From Westerdykella aurantiaca (Eukaryota > Ascomycota > Dothideomycetes > Pleosporales > Sporormiaceae): a stretch of 64,000 bases of DNA. Shown one piece after another: positions 21,863-33,538 of the stretch (its first letter is position 1; the number at the start of each line of letters is the position of its first letter). The stretch lies in NCBI GenBank assembly GCA_030412805.1, contig JASJFJ010000001.1, positions 6,760,501 to 6,824,500 of the forward strand. Direction: 5' to 3'. The notes below the pieces were generated by a model that worked only from the letters and a program-made list of their open reading frames with translations, was not told where the DNA came from and did not search any database. A program made the position numbers and the translations under genes.

Positions 21863-24114
21863 ATGGTCGCCGGTGTTCTACCCTTCCGCGACATTAATGT
21901 CCACTCCTCGCCTTCACATTATGCCTTCTCCTCACCATCTTCCCCGACAGCGCCCACACTAGTTGTCGAGCGTCCTTCAGGGGATCTTCGTCTGCACGAT
22001 GGCAAACTGTTGGGCTCCAGGCGCGTGTCCAGTATTGCTGGCATCTTGGGCATTATCAAGCTCAGGCTAGGTACATATTACCATTGATGCATACGGCTCT
22101 GTTACAGCTGTCGCGTGGCACTCGGCTGACGTCTAGCGTGCAGATAAGTACATCATTGTAATCACCAAGGCTCAACCCATGGGGAGAATCAAGGGCCACA
22201 TGATCTACAAAATCGTGGCCACTGAATTCCTGCCTCTGCGCGAGCGTCCCCTGCATGACCCTGACGAGGATTCGTACCTGAAACTACTCAAGGACTTCCT
22301 CAAAGCCTCGCCCCTCTACTTCTCCTACTCATTCGATGTCACGAACAGCTTTCAACGGCAGGCGCTTGCGGACCCCTCTGCCCCATTATGGAAGAGGGCC
22401 GATGACCGCTTTTTCTGGAACCGCTTCGTACAAAGCGATCTGATCGATTTCCGCGGAGGCTTAAATGGAGGATATGGGCATAGGCATCCGAGCGCACAAC
22501 AGCCCGAGATGGACCCGTACATACTCCCTGTCATGTTCGGAATGATGGAGATCAAGAACACATCTATCAAAGGGACGCCGTTGACCTTTATTTTGATAAC
22601 ACGGCGGTCACGGCTGAGGGCCGGAACCCGGTATTTTTCGCGCGGATTGGACGAGAATGGCAACGTGTCCAATTATAACGAGACGGAGCAGGCAATCATC
22701 TTGAACGATAACGCGTCGGGTGGATTGGGTGGCTTCGCAGGCAACAACTCTTTGCAGAACGGAGGTGCGGTGGGCAATGCGGGCAAAGAAGTACAAGTGC
22801 TGTCATATGTTCAAACCCGTGGCAGCGTACCTGTGTACTGGGCCGAGATCAACACGCTGAAGTACACACCCAGGCTACAGATCCGTGGGGTTGAAAGCGC
22901 TCTGGACGCCGCCAAGAAGCATTTTGCAGAGCAGATCCGCTTATATGGCGACAATTGGCTCGTCAATCTTGTCAATCAGAAGGGCCGTGAGCAGAAGGTG
23001 AAGGAGGCTTACGAGCAAATGGTGGAGCACGTCGTCTCGCAACCCACCGAAAATATCGAGGGCGATGCGCTCACTTCCGAGAAGTTCCATACCGTGGACC
23101 CCGGCAATGCTCAGACCGCCTACGACCGCATCCATTATGTGTACTTCGATTTCCACAACGAAACAAAGGGCCTTCGATGGGATCGTGCGCAATTGCTCAT
23201 GGAAAAGCTCGAACGTCAAGTCTTAGAGCATGGATACTTCCGCGGAGTGGACATGCCCGGTGATACTGGACGTGTTGAGACACGCAGGCATCAGACAGGG
23301 GTCGTTCGAACGAATTGCATGGATTGCCTGGATCGGACCAATGTCGTACAGAGCATGTTGGGCAGATTCATACTGTCTCGCATGCTCATTGATCTGGGAA
23401 TTCTCCGCGAAGGCGAGAATGCCTCAGATGACCCGGCTTTCGAATTTCTTTTCCGTAATACGTGGGCTGACAACGCCGATGTCGTATCACGATCCTACTC
23501 CGGCACGGGAGCGCTAAAGACTGATTTTACTCGGACAGGAAACAGGACAAAAGCCGGACAGTTTGCTGACGTCTCCAACTCAATCACACGCTACGTGTTG
23601 AACAACTTCGCGGACGGTCCTCGACAGGATGCGTTTGACCTCTTCTTGGGTACCCACCTGCCGTCCGACTCTGGAATTGGCAGCCAGCTCTTGTTTGCCG
23701 ACCGGAGGCCGATCTACGTCCAGTCGGTACCTTATATTCTTGCGGCCAGCATTTTCTTCGTTTTTGTGGGTAGCTTTACCCGCAGGGAGCCTGACGCTAC
23801 GGTGTGGCCGCTGCGATTGCTGATGTTTATCTTCCTTATTGTTGCTGGCTTGTGCCTCTGGTTCATCTGGACTCATGGCCCGCTATACGTAAGTGACTCA
23901 GTGATGTTATCCTTGACCACCTCATTCTAATGCACCGTAGGTGAACTGGCCCCGACTCAACCGCCTCCCTTGGGCAATAGAAGCGTATCAAGATGCCTTG
24001 ACACATGTACAACAAACCCCTGTGGTTGGCTCCCTCGTCACCACGAGGCACGAGCGCGGGAAGAGTGACGCAAGGTTGGGGTATCTTGAGGAGGGCAAGA
24101 AGAGGATTGAATAG
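21863..24114 (+). CDS. SAC1: Phosphoinositide phosphatase SAC1
   Basis: Exons 21,863-22,070, 22,144-23,888 and 23,941-24,114; 708 aa. The SAC domain fills residues to about 560, with the catalytic P-loop RTNCMDCLDRTNV (CX5R-T) at about residue 460. Two membrane helices near the C-terminus (ILAASIFFVFVGSF at about 600; LRLLMFIFLIVAGLCLWFIW at about 630) match the ER/Golgi anchor of SAC1, and the third exon adds a short cytosolic tail. The enzyme removes phosphate mainly from PI4P and controls sterol and PI transport at ER contact sites. Length, helices and motif order agree with the family; an Asn/Gly-rich insert near residue 260 looks like a species-specific loop. Confidence 0.95.
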
Positions 24115-24249
24115 ACCAAGTCCGGTGTGTCCGTATTACGGGTTTTTACACGGTCTGCTTTAAGTGGCTCAATGCATTGCAGAGACCTATTTTCTGAATA
24201 CGCAATAGTACCCCATAGACGATTAGATGATATTATATTAAGTTTTCTC

Positions 24250-24663
24250 TCAATATTTCCCAGTTTCGGCAGCATGCAATATCAGTACAACATCCAGCTC
24301 TTCATCCACGCTCTCTTCGCTAGCACTGGCCGTCTCTTCTTCTTCCCCATATTTTCCTCCAACGAAATCCCACCCATCTCCTTCTAGCCTGCGCCGTAAT
24401 CGTTCTCGATTCGAGTGCACGGTGCGATCGACCACGGGAACCCATTGGCCGTCTTTTTGCCTCCAGTTGGGGTTTCGCAAGAACTCCAGTTCCTCTTGGT
24501 TTAGAGGTGTGAATACGTCTTCATTGGCATTACTGTCGTTTCGATTTAGAAGAGTGGTTGAATTTGAATAATCTGTCGTTTGAGCCTTGGTTTCATCCTG
24601 TTGTTCTTGTACGGCAGAGCCGATGTTGGCTGTGCCACCAGGCTTTGTCTCCCAGGAACTCAT
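24250..24663 (-). CDS. Small acidic hypothetical protein (137 aa)
   Basis: Single-exon frame; I chose the ATG at 24,663 (MSSWETKPGG). An upstream in-frame ATG at 24,708 would add 15 residues. The N-terminal half is polar and disordered. The centre has a compact segment (LEFLRNPNWRQKDGQWVPVVD followed by RERLRRRLEGDGWDFVGG) that looks like a conserved small domain. The C-terminus is acidic. It lies tail to tail with SAC1, with 135 bp between stops, so the 3' UTRs probably overlap. Function unknown. Confidence 0.65.
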   Translation of the reverse strand: MSSWETKPGGTANIGSAVQEQQDETKAQTTDYSNSTTLLNRNDSNANEDVFTPLNQEELEFLRNPNWRQKDGQWVPVVDRTVHSNRERLRRRLEGDGWDFVGGKYGEEEETASASEESVDEELDVVLILHAAETGKY

Positions 24664-25377
24664 GTCCGCCAGCCGATCTCGAGAAGAGGTGGTGAAATGG
24701 TGGATCAAAATTGCTGACTAGCTGACAGCCAAATGGAAACAATGTCTGAACGAAAATCTTGACGAAGTTGCATGCACCACGCTCAGGATATGCAGGTACC
24801 AGATAAAGGGAAGTACTAAAACAGTTGCCTGGAAGCTCTCAAAAATGATGACGACACTTGGAGGTTGTGAGCCTCGAGGACACGGTATTGCAAGGGAGAA
24901 GATGGTTTATGCGGGGAAGAGAACCAGAAAACTAGAATAGTTATGGATTAGTTGAGATATGTTATGTAATGGTAGCGGTGGTGTATGTGTAGCTGCGAGC
25001 GGAAATGGAGAATGACGGTTCAAGTATAGTTCGTGAGTCCGAGGTTGGATCGCACGTGCTCAGGATGTGAACTCAACCACATGATGATCGAAAACCGAGC
25101 AGTTATCCGGTTCAATGTCGGCACTAGGAGCTTTGCATTTTGCAAAGTTTATATCTATATGGAAAATAGACCGGACGTGTATACGTCCTGATCCCATGGA
25201 GAGCGCTGGCGGCTAGTGAGAGCATTGAGCCTGCTTGCCCCGATGGGGTGGTCCGTGCGACCGAGAGCTACGACAGCCCGAAGTCGTTATCCAGAACTTC
25301 AGTGCTGCAGACGACATCATCAACAACCCGTCCACCGCCCATCCTCCCCCATCTCCACCTTCAGTGGGCAGCACAAG
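24664..25377. other. Divergent intergenic region
   Basis: Upstream of the small acidic protein gene and of MIC60. No gene supported. The right end is pyrimidine-rich leader (cctcccccatctccacc) before the MIC60 ATG. Confidence 0.4.
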
Positions 25378-27333
25378 ATGCTGCGTGCTTCAATTGCTCG
25401 GGCCCGCCCTGGATTGCGGCCAATTGTCGCTGCCGCTCGCCCGCAATGGCGCGTTGCCCAACGTTTCTATGCCGATGAGAAAAAAAGCACGAACGACATC
25501 GTGCCTCCAACGGGGCCCTCATCGACTCCAACGAATCCCGGACAGCCCGGAGACCTCAGAATTCTTCCTAACGAGTCCCCCAAGACCGCTCCGCCTGCCG
25601 CTCCCGAAACGACCGCATCCCGCTCTGCGCCCGTTGAGCAGCCCGCAACTACACCACCCACCGGTCCTGGCACTGCGAGCGTCGCACCAGGTCCGACAAA
25701 GCCCGCGCCAAAGCCGAAGAAGCGTCGCCTGTTGCGGGCTCTGTGGTGGCTCACCTTGTTGTCCGTGCTGGGCTACGGAGGTGGTGTCTACTACTCACTC
25801 GTCTCCGATAACTTCCACGACTTCTTCACCGAGTACGTCCCCTTCGGCGAGGATGCCGTGGGTTACTTTGAGGAACGCGAATTCAGGAAACGATTCCCTG
25901 GTCGGGCGGGAACACCAAGACTTCAGCCACAAGTATCGGACACCAAAGTGACCATCCCTGGGAAGAGCGGACTGGGTGCGAGGGTGGCCGAAGAAGGGAA
26001 CGGCGGCGCTGTCTCGAAGGGACCCCACGTGAGCGCTCTCGAGGACAAGGATGCCGCAAAGGACCAGCATCCTCCCAAGGTCGGCACCAGCCATCCCGAA
26101 CAGGTACAGAAGAACAAGGAGAAAACAGCTGCCGCGGAGGTTGCCCCTGCAAAGGCTGTTGAAGCAAAGGAAGTCGTCGCTGAGCCTGTCGAGGCCGCAG
26201 CAGCGCCTATCGCCCCCATTGACCACCTCAACGTCTCGAGTGCGGATGAACCCATTGTGCAGGATGTTGTGCATATTCTGAATGACCTTATTACCATGAT
26301 CAACGCCGATCCTGCTCATGGGACCAAGTACAACTCGGCTCTAGACAAGGCTAAATCCGATCTTAGCAAGGTTGTCAACGACATCAAACTGCTCAAGGAT
26401 AACCTACAAAAGTCTGCGGAGGAGGACATCAAGGCCGCACACACCCGGTTCGACGATGCTGCGAGAGAATTGATCAGCCGCCTGGAAGTACAAATGCACC
26501 AACAGGAAGCACAGTGGAAGGAGGAGTTCGAAACCGAGCGTGAACGTCTCTCCCAGACATACAAGGAGAAGCTTCATTCGGAACTCGATATCGCCAAGCA
26601 GGTCTATGAGCAGCGCCTGAAGAATGAACTTCTGGAACAGAGTGTTGTCCTGCAGAGGGACTTCTCTGAGAAGGTTCGGGAACGCGTCGAGGCTGAGCGT
26701 GAAGGCCGGCTTGGCAAGCTCAACGAACTGTCAGATTCCGTTCATGAGCTCGAGCGGTTGACGGCGGAGTGGAACTCGGTCGTGGATGCCAATCTGAAGA
26801 CCCAGCACTTGGTTGTCGCGGTCGAGGCGGTCAAGGCTGCGCTTCAGAACCAGGTGCACCCTAAGCCGTTCATCACGGAGCTAGCAGCGCTTAAGGAGAT
26901 CGCTGACGATGACCCCGTCGTCAGCGCTGCCATTGCCAGCATCAATCCCGCTGCCTACCAGCGCGGCATCCCCAATGCCGGCCAGCTCATTGACCGCTTC
27001 CGACGCGTCGCACAGGAGGTCAGGAAAGCGGCGCTTCTGCCTGAAGATGCCGGTGTTGCCTCCCATCTCGCTTCCCTCGCCATGTCCAAGGTGCTCTTCA
27101 AGAAGTCGGGTCTTGCTGTCGGTGGAGATGTTGAGGCAGTGCTAGCGAGAACAGAAGTCTTGCTGGAGGAGGGCGACCTTGATGGGGCTGCACGGGAGAT
27201 GAACTCGCTGCAAGGATGGGCTAAGGTGCTCAGCAAAGACTGGCTGAGCGATTGCAGAAGAGTATTGGAAGTAAAACAGGCGCTGGATGTCATTGCGGCC
27301 GAGGCGCGGTTACAAACTCTTCTGATAGACTAG
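25378..27333 (+). CDS. MIC60: MICOS complex subunit MIC60 (mitofilin)
   Basis: Single exon, 651 aa from the ATG at 25,378 (MLRASIARARPGL). The frame stays open upstream to 25,216 but only from the 25,378 ATG does the product start with a mitochondrial presequence (Arg/Ala-rich, to about residue 30). Order: presequence, Pro/Thr-rich linker, one inner-membrane helix at about 119-140 (LRALWWLTLLSVLGYGGGVYY), Ala/Glu-rich linker, a coiled coil from about 340 to 470, and the C-terminal mitofilin domain. MIC60 faces the intermembrane space, shapes crista junctions and tethers inner to outer membrane. Domain order and length match fungal MIC60. Confidence 0.93.
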   Translation: MLRASIARARPGLRPIVAAARPQWRVAQRFYADEKKSTNDIVPPTGPSSTPTNPGQPGDLRILPNESPKTAPPAAPETTASRSAPVEQPATTPPTGPGTASVAPGPTKPAPKPKKRRLLRALWWLTLLSVLGYGGGVYYSLVSDNFHDFFTEYVPFGEDAVGYFEEREFRKRFPGRAGTPRLQPQVSDTKVTIPGKSGLGARVAEEGNGGAVSKGPHVSALEDKDAAKDQHPPKVGTSHPEQVQKNKEKTAAAEVAPAKAVEAKEVVAEPVEAAAAPIAPIDHLNVSSADEPIVQDVVHILNDLITMINADPAHGTKYNSALDKAKSDLSKVVNDIKLLKDNLQKSAEEDIKAAHTRFDDAARELISRLEVQMHQQEAQWKEEFETERERLSQTYKEKLHSELDIAKQVYEQRLKNELLEQSVVLQRDFSEKVRERVEAEREGRLGKLNELSDSVHELERLTAEWNSVVDANLKTQHLVVAVEAVKAALQNQVHPKPFITELAALKEIADDDPVVSAAIASINPAAYQRGIPNAGQLIDRFRRVAQEVRKAALLPEDAGVASHLASLAMSKVLFKKSGLAVGGDVEAVLARTEVLLEEGDLDGAAREMNSLQGWAKVLSKDWLSDCRRVLEVKQALDVIAAEARLQTLLID

Positions 27334-28248
27334 GAGCTCGGCTAAGGCCTTCGGTGACTCTCAACCGTAGGCCCTATCTGAGCGAAAGGACTTTTTCATT
27401 TGTGTCTGTCTATATGTAGCGCTATATGTAGGTTATAGAGCTTTTGTTTGACGCCAGCTGGTGTATAAGCCGATGAAGTGATGGGTTGCTCCAGCCCCTG
27501 AGATGGCGGTTGAGGCTGACTAAGGCTACCCATAACCTATCGTCAAATGGTGAATGGTATTAAGGAACGATATGTCGTGCAAGGGACAGGATGTTGCGAG
27601 ATCTTAACAGATGACACTTCAGCAAAATCTCAACCGACCTTTTTACAGCTCGGATTCAAGTTTTTTGGTCCGACTGGTGGTGGTAGCCCGCTGCCCCTGC
27701 AGGCACAAAGCTTCTATAGCTACACCATACGTCATACCGACAATGATAAACATCCAGATTCTATACTGTGCTTCCGGGGCTCAATTTCCCAGCTTGACTG
27801 TCGATTTCATTGTCCTCGACCGCTCTTTTGGAGCACTAACTTATGCTTAGTATTTAAGTGTGAGATATATTAAAAGCTGCATTGATAGTTGTGGTACAAC
27901 TACCGAGGAAACTCCATTCACCCTAGAGATATTCACCATCAGCTTACATAGTCTATGCTGCCCAATTTGTTTGGACGACATGTGTTCCGAGCGAAAATCT
28001 GGCGCACCAGCCTTACGCAAATCTATGCTCTCTTTGATGGAGCCTAAAATGCCACATCGGGCGTTAATATAACGAGGCTGGGTAATGCAGATCTATTTGG
28101 TGAACCATAGCTACCCCGCGTAAGCTGCATATGCAGCCCTACCTCACTCGCTTTCTTTTAGTCCGAGGAGAAAAGCCTGAAGTTGTCCTTCTCACATTTA
28201 CGACTCGTTGTTTTCGTTTTGTGGACGTAAATACTTCAGGACACGACA
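27334..28248. other. Intergenic region
   Basis: No gene supported. The part from about 27,540 to 28,200 is somewhat AT-richer than its neighbours, and the frames in it lack motifs. Confidence 0.35.
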
Positions 28249-30237
28249 ATGAAAGCAACATCATCCATGCTGGGAATTAGAGCCGCAAGTATCCTTCCCG
28301 CCTCAGTTATATTGCAATGCGCGCTCGTAATTGCCGCTCCTAGGATCTCTACAGTTCCTCTATTTGGCTTCGAGAGGCAACAGCTTACCGAAGACGCAAT
28401 CGCACGATTCCCACAAGACGTGCAAGAACATATCCGCTTCGATGACACTGCAGTCGGCTCAAATATATTCCCTTTCAGTGGGGAGTGCAAGGTTTTCCCT
28501 GGTGATGAGGCCTGGCCTTCTCCAGCTGTATGGAAGAAGTTTAACTCCACAGTCAATGGAGCTTTAATTGCTAGCGTACCTGCGGCGGCCGCTTGTTACA
28601 GAAATTGGGGATTGTATGATGAACGACGCTGCGCAGATATCACGGCAAATATCTCGAACCCTTACTTCCAGTGAGGCAGTGTCTCTTTCCATGTATTCAG
28701 TGTTGAAAGAGTAGATGGGTAACATGAACGCAGCGAAGCCGACCCAACCTCCAACATGTGGCCGATTTACCAAGGCCGCACATGTCTGCCGCGCAACAGT
28801 CCAGACGGCACGTGTACTCTTGGAGCGTTTCCAACATATACAGTGAATGTATCCACGGTCCAGCAAATTCAACTTTCGCTGAACTTCGCAAGAAACAATA
28901 ATATCCGACTCGTCATCAAGAATACGGGACATGACTACCTGGGCAAATCTCTTGGTGCAGGTGCTTTGAGCATATGGACACACCACTTGAAAGACATGCA
29001 ATTCATTAATAGCTACAACAGCGACTCTGGATATGAGGGAAATGCGATCAAAGTTGGCGCGGGAGTGACAGTGCGAGAGATCTACAAGCTCGCGGAAGAA
29101 AACAATGCTACAGTTACTGGTGGCATATGCGAGTCTGTCGGCTTCGCTGGTGGTTATGTCACTGGAGGGGGCCATACGCCTATGAGCGGCTACTTCGGCA
29201 TGGCTGCTGATAATGTCGAAGCGTTGCAGGTGGTTACGGCCGACGGGAGATTTATCACTGCTTCCAACACCTCCAACACCGACCTCTTCTGGGCGCTTCG
29301 CGGGGGTGGAGCCAGTACATTTGGCATCGTCACCTCCGTGATTGTCCGAGCACACCCCAGGATGCCCATCGTCACTTCAACTTTCAATTATACCACGGGC
29401 GGTAATATCACGCGAGAGACCTTTTGGAATGGCACCCGCAAGTTTTTCGAGATGTTCCCAAAGCTCACCGACGCACATACATATTCATACTTCTGGATCT
29501 GGCCACAACCCGAGAACGGACTCCTATTTCAAATGAAACCTTTCTGGGCCCCAAACCACACGATCGCTTCCTTTGAAGCACTCATTGAACCGTGGTTCTC
29601 TCATCTACGGGCCCTTGGCATCTCCGTCGAACCCCAAACATTCTTATTTGACTCCTTCTACCCGGCATATCACTCCTCCTGGGGCAACGAGACCGTAGGT
29701 ACAGCAACCCGTCTGCCAGGTAACCGCATCTTCCCTCGTGGAAACTGGGAAGATCCCGCGAAATTCGAACGCATGTTCGCAGCAATCAAGAATACCAGTA
29801 TGAGCGGAAAACTGGTTGGGGGGTATCACCAGGCACCGCAAAATCGACTGAACGTGGACAATGCTGTTTCCTCTGCTTTTAGGCATACGGTTTCGTTCCT
29901 CATAAGCGGAGTCTCCGTTGAAGGTGGCGAAAACGCCACGCAAACCCAGATGCAGAAAGCTGCAGATGAGCTGACCAACGATGTCCTCGGTCCGTGGCGC
30001 GAAGTCGCCCCGGAAAGCGACTTTGGCGGTTCCTATCTGAATGAGGCGAATGTGGTTGAGCCGCGCTGGCAGGAGAGTTTCTATGGGGTACATTACCCGA
30101 GACTGCTGGAGTTGAAGAGGAAGTGGGATCCTAGGGTCGTCTTCTACGCCACGACGGCAGTGGGAAGTGAGGAGTGGGAAGTGAGGGATGGGGAGTGGGG
30201 AACGCAGACGCAGAATGGACGATTGTGCTGGGTTTAA
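28249..30237 (+). CDS. Secreted FAD-linked oxidase, berberine-bridge-enzyme (BBE) type
   Basis: Exons 28,249-28,670 and 28,734-30,237 (intron gtgagg...cgcag, 63 bp); 641 aa. A signal peptide covers about residues 1-30. The splice yields ADPTSNMWPIYQGRTC, typical of this family just before the FAD-binding domain. The PCMH-type FAD domain includes NTGHDYLGKS, whose His is the usual 8-alpha-histidyl attachment site. GGICESVGFAGGY supplies the Cys of the second, 6-S-cysteinyl link. The BBE substrate domain ends with NEANVVEPRWQESFYG and YPRLLELKRKWDP. Many N-glycosylation sites fit secretion. Such enzymes oxidise alcohols, sugars or secondary metabolites with O2; the substrate is unknown. It converges on another flavoenzyme gene at 30,395. 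Confidence 0.92.
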
Positions 30238-30394
30238 ATATTGCATTAGTGACTGGATGGTGAATTGGGTGACAACGAAGGTATCGAAAAATGAAAAGCT
30301 GTGGCTAGTAAGAAGTAGCAGACCCGTGGAAGATAGAGCCATGTCTCCAGATAAATGTCCTCAATTTACCATCAAAACGTTGAACCACAGCGCT

Positions 30395-31922
30395 TCACTG
30401 AAGCAGCACGTTCTTCTTCACTGCAGCTTGCAAGAAAGCCCTCCCCGCACTAACACCTTTCCAGGTTGTCTTCCCGCCATTCTCCGTCGTCTTGTCCGTG
30501 ATTTTATCCAAGAGATAGGGTAAAGTAGTAGCATTCCACTTTTGTCTGCTTTGGTGATATTTTTCGGTGTCACATATGCTTTGGAAAGAGGACTCATCGT
30601 AGAAGCATGGGCCGTTCAGCCATTTGAAACCACCAGCCTGTTCCACGCGTCGTTCGATCGCACGGTTGTGTTGGGTGAACTTAGCTTGAGTGTTCCTTGT
30701 ATACGGCTTCTTGCCGTGATCGGGGGCCCCATAGACCCCTATGTTGATGAAATATGTCGCCGGAGCCTGGTTTCGCGTTGAATCCGAGGATGAATGCATG
30801 AGGGCCCATGGTGTATGTTTGATGGGACAGAGCCACAGAGGGTATATCTTGAACGTAGAGTCCAGAAATTGCAAGATGTCAACGGTGCTTTCAGGTGGTA
30901 TCTCAAGATTCTGGATCATGGACGTCTGGCTGGCATCCGAAAGCTGGAAAGCTCGTGACGAGAAGTCACTCTTGAACATGGATTCCATGAGTCGTCGAGA
31001 AATGCGGTTCCAGAACTGCGTCGGCCAATTGTATGCAGCAAGCCAGTGAGATCCACGGTCGAATCGGAATAGGTAGTCGTAGATTGGTATGAGTTCCGTG
31101 GTGGGTCCGCCTTTTTGCTTATATTGGAAAGAGTGTTTTGTCCACGAACATGTTATACACGGCTTCCCTCTCGGGCATTTGGCCTTTCCATGCACATGAG
31201 CAAAGAACCATCTATCCGCTGGCTGCGAGAATCCGACGATGGGAACCCTTGGCTCCCTCTCACTGACCAGTCTGCCAGCCATCAGCATGCCCCGACTGTC
31301 GTTGAACATGATACCATCAAGAAAGTCGAATTCTGTGGTGCTTAGCAGAGCAATCTGCTCTAGCGCCTCCGTTGCTGAAGTGAACAGATGATACTCGAGT
31401 TTGACATATTTGTCGCTCGGTACGAGTTGTACCTCCAAGAGTGTCACAATGCCCAATGTCCCCAACGCTCGCGCATTAAGGCGGAGTAGTTCCTGATTGT
31501 CACTCGACCGTGAAGACGCTTGTACGGTATCGCCGTTTCCCAGCACCACCTCGATCCAATTGACGGTCTCATCAAAGTGACCGTATTTGTGGCTCGAGCT
31601 CCCAGCCGCAGTCCCGGCGAAAGCACCTCCCACTGAGATATCCGGCAATGACGGGACGACAGCAGGTATCAGACCGTCCTTGAGCGTTTCGGTCACCAGT
31701 TGCCCCATGGAGACGTTCGGTTCGACAAGAGCAGTCTGCATGCCTCCGATCAATCGCTAAGATATTGGAGAGAGCAGATATATCGACGATGCTGTTTTTG
31801 GAGAAGCGGACATGGCGAGCGCATCTTGTCGTGCCATGGTACACAATGAACGGTCGTTGGTGGTCTTGGAAAGAACGGACTTGCTTTGCCACCTCTTCAA
31901 CAGCAATGATATGTTTGTGCAT
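30395..31922 (-). CDS. DHCR24-like FAD-dependent reductase/oxidase with a one-base frameshift
   Basis: Two overlapping minus-strand frames together make one protein of about 508 aa. The first (ATG at 31,922) encodes HKHIIAVEEVAKQVRSF, IVYHGTTRCARHV and ISALSNILAID. The second, reading on from about 31,750, gives MQTALVEPNVSMGQLV, then the FAD site VGGAFAGTAAGSSSHKYGHF and the C-terminal domain to 30,395. The total is 1,528 bp, one base over a multiple of three, which fits a single inserted base at about 31,741-31,755. No plausible intron fits there. Fungal homologues resemble 24-dehydrocholesterol reductase, but substrates vary. A short first exon with ATG at 32,001 and a 58-bp intron is an alternative start. 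The copy may be a recent pseudogene or carry a sequence error. Confidence 0.75.
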
Positions 31923-32001
31923 GGTAGTTTCTGTTGTCCACTGAAGGCAAAGATGTGCATGTAATAATGCCGTGGGAGAGGGGTGGTGGGAAACTCACCA
32001 T

Positions 32002-32594
32002 CCACGGCGCCTTCTTATCTTCAAGGAGCAGGAGAGTGAGGATAATGGGTGCTCGGCTCTGATGCAGCAGACACTCTTTCGAATTGGTGCAATGCAGGAA
32101 TCAAGCGAGAGACATGAAAGAAACGTGAAGGGTTTGGGCCGGATTGGGCTTAAGTCGAAGATCTGGACGCGTTGTTACGCGTGAGTCTGCATCCTCCAGC
32201 TTACTTTCTTTGTCCGCAGGGTCGACTTGGCCAGCGTCCCGCTGGTCCACCGCTATTCAGGGTGATAAAGTATACAAGAGTGACAAGAAGTTGGTTGAGG
32301 CCGGTTATGGTGAACAACTGAGACTGCTTATGATTATCTCATCCCGGGCTCTGCGGAATAGTCGGAAGGAAACGAAGGAGAAATGAGATTGAGTAGGAAA
32401 TGCCCAGGTGGTTCCAGGAAGCCATCGACTATGATCGGATATCCAAACTCCTTTTTGCCATACCTGCAGCCCATATAATCTTACAAGCCCTATAATATAT
32501 GTACAATCGAAGCATTCTGAGAGACCCAATGGCCGTATCACCGCGATCCCCGAGCGAAGGGATGGACAACGGCCAAACCGGGTGACACGTACCT
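32002..32594. other. Intergenic region
   Basis: Upstream of the DHCR24-like gene and downstream of the RCF1 gene. No gene supported. Confidence 0.35.
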
Positions 32595-33166
32595 CTATTT
32601 ATCGTCGGCTGCCTTGTTTTTCAACTCTTGTGTCTTCTCTGCTACCAATTGGGTCACGCCCTTCCCCTCCTCATCTTGACCCTTCTCTCTATTCTTCATT
32701 CTCTTCGACATCTTTTCCTTCCATGCCTTCTCCTCCTCGTCCCGTACCTCCAGTTCCTTTAGCCATCGGTCTCGCCTTTCCAGTCTCTGTTTCTCCTCCA
32801 CGGCCTTCTCGTGCTGTTTTCTCTTCAGACGATCTTTCTGCCAATAAAGATTTCCTGCGACCAAGCAAAGAATCGTGAAAGTCTGCGCATAGAGACGTCG
32901 TCGGAAGTAAAGATTCGTCATCTTATGGTCGCCCTTGCGCATTGAGCGTGTCGCGCCAACAATGGCCCATACGGTGAGACCGCAGCCAAGTGGTATGAGG
33001 GGCTCCTCCCGAAGGCGGCGCCATATCTTCTCGAAACCGTTCTCATTGTAGAAGTCTCTGCCACGATTTAAGCGAGTGGTCTCGCGGAGATAAGAAGACA
33101 ATGAGCTTACGCATTCTCGTCAAAGGACGATGGCATAGGCGTGCTGTTGGGGTTGGGAAAAGACAT
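32595..33166 (-). CDS. RCF1: Respiratory supercomplex factor 1 (HIG1 domain)
   Basis: Exons 33,166-33,111 and 33,057-32,595 on the minus strand (intron 53 bp); 172 aa. The first exon gives MSFPNPNSTPMPSSFDEN and the splice leads into FYNENGFEKIWRRLREEPLIPLGCG, the HIG1 signature. Two membrane helices follow: LIPLGCGLTVWAIVGA and the one around TFTILCLVAGNLYW. The C-terminal half is a charged coiled coil (KRKQHEKAVEEKQRLERRDR and more). Rcf1 sits in the mitochondrial inner membrane, associates with cytochrome c oxidase and stabilises III-IV supercomplexes. Length fits fungal Rcf1. Confidence 0.92.
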
Positions 33167-33538
33167 TGTTGCAGGGTGGCGGAGGATTGAATCCAAATGA
33201 GGCGAAATCTGTTGAGGATAGGCTCGAAAAGAGAGCTCACATATGATGGTCACGAACGGGGCCGGCTGGGACTTTCAAGAAGATATGGCGAGCTTCGGGG
33301 ACCGCAAGACGACGTGGACGGCGGGCAATGTGCTGGGAATGCATGCGGAGAACAAGCTTGATAGCTTCATCGGGTCGGGCGATCGGGATCCGGAGCTTAG
33401 TTTTTCCGGGCCCATCTCCGCATCACCTCCGCGTCTAGCTAACCTCCAATGCTCTGTCTCTAGTACTACCCCAGAACACGAAGTCCATGCTCAGAGCGCG
33501 AATTCACGCGTTGAAAGTGCTGTTATCGCCATCTCGCC
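33167..33538. promoter_or_regulatory. Shared divergent promoter of RCF1 and the DUF1746 gene
   Basis: A 372-bp interval between two outward-facing start codons with no other gene. It must contain both promoters. No TATA box is obvious. Confidence 0.55.

Noticed and set aside
31750..31800. A 31-nt intron to repair the DHCR24-like frame
   Set aside because: Shorter than any other intron here and it would remove conserved ISALSNILAI residues.
28249..31922. Secondary-metabolite gene cluster
   Set aside because: No polyketide synthase, NRPS, terpene synthase, transporter or cluster regulator lies nearby; two flavoenzymes alone do not support it.
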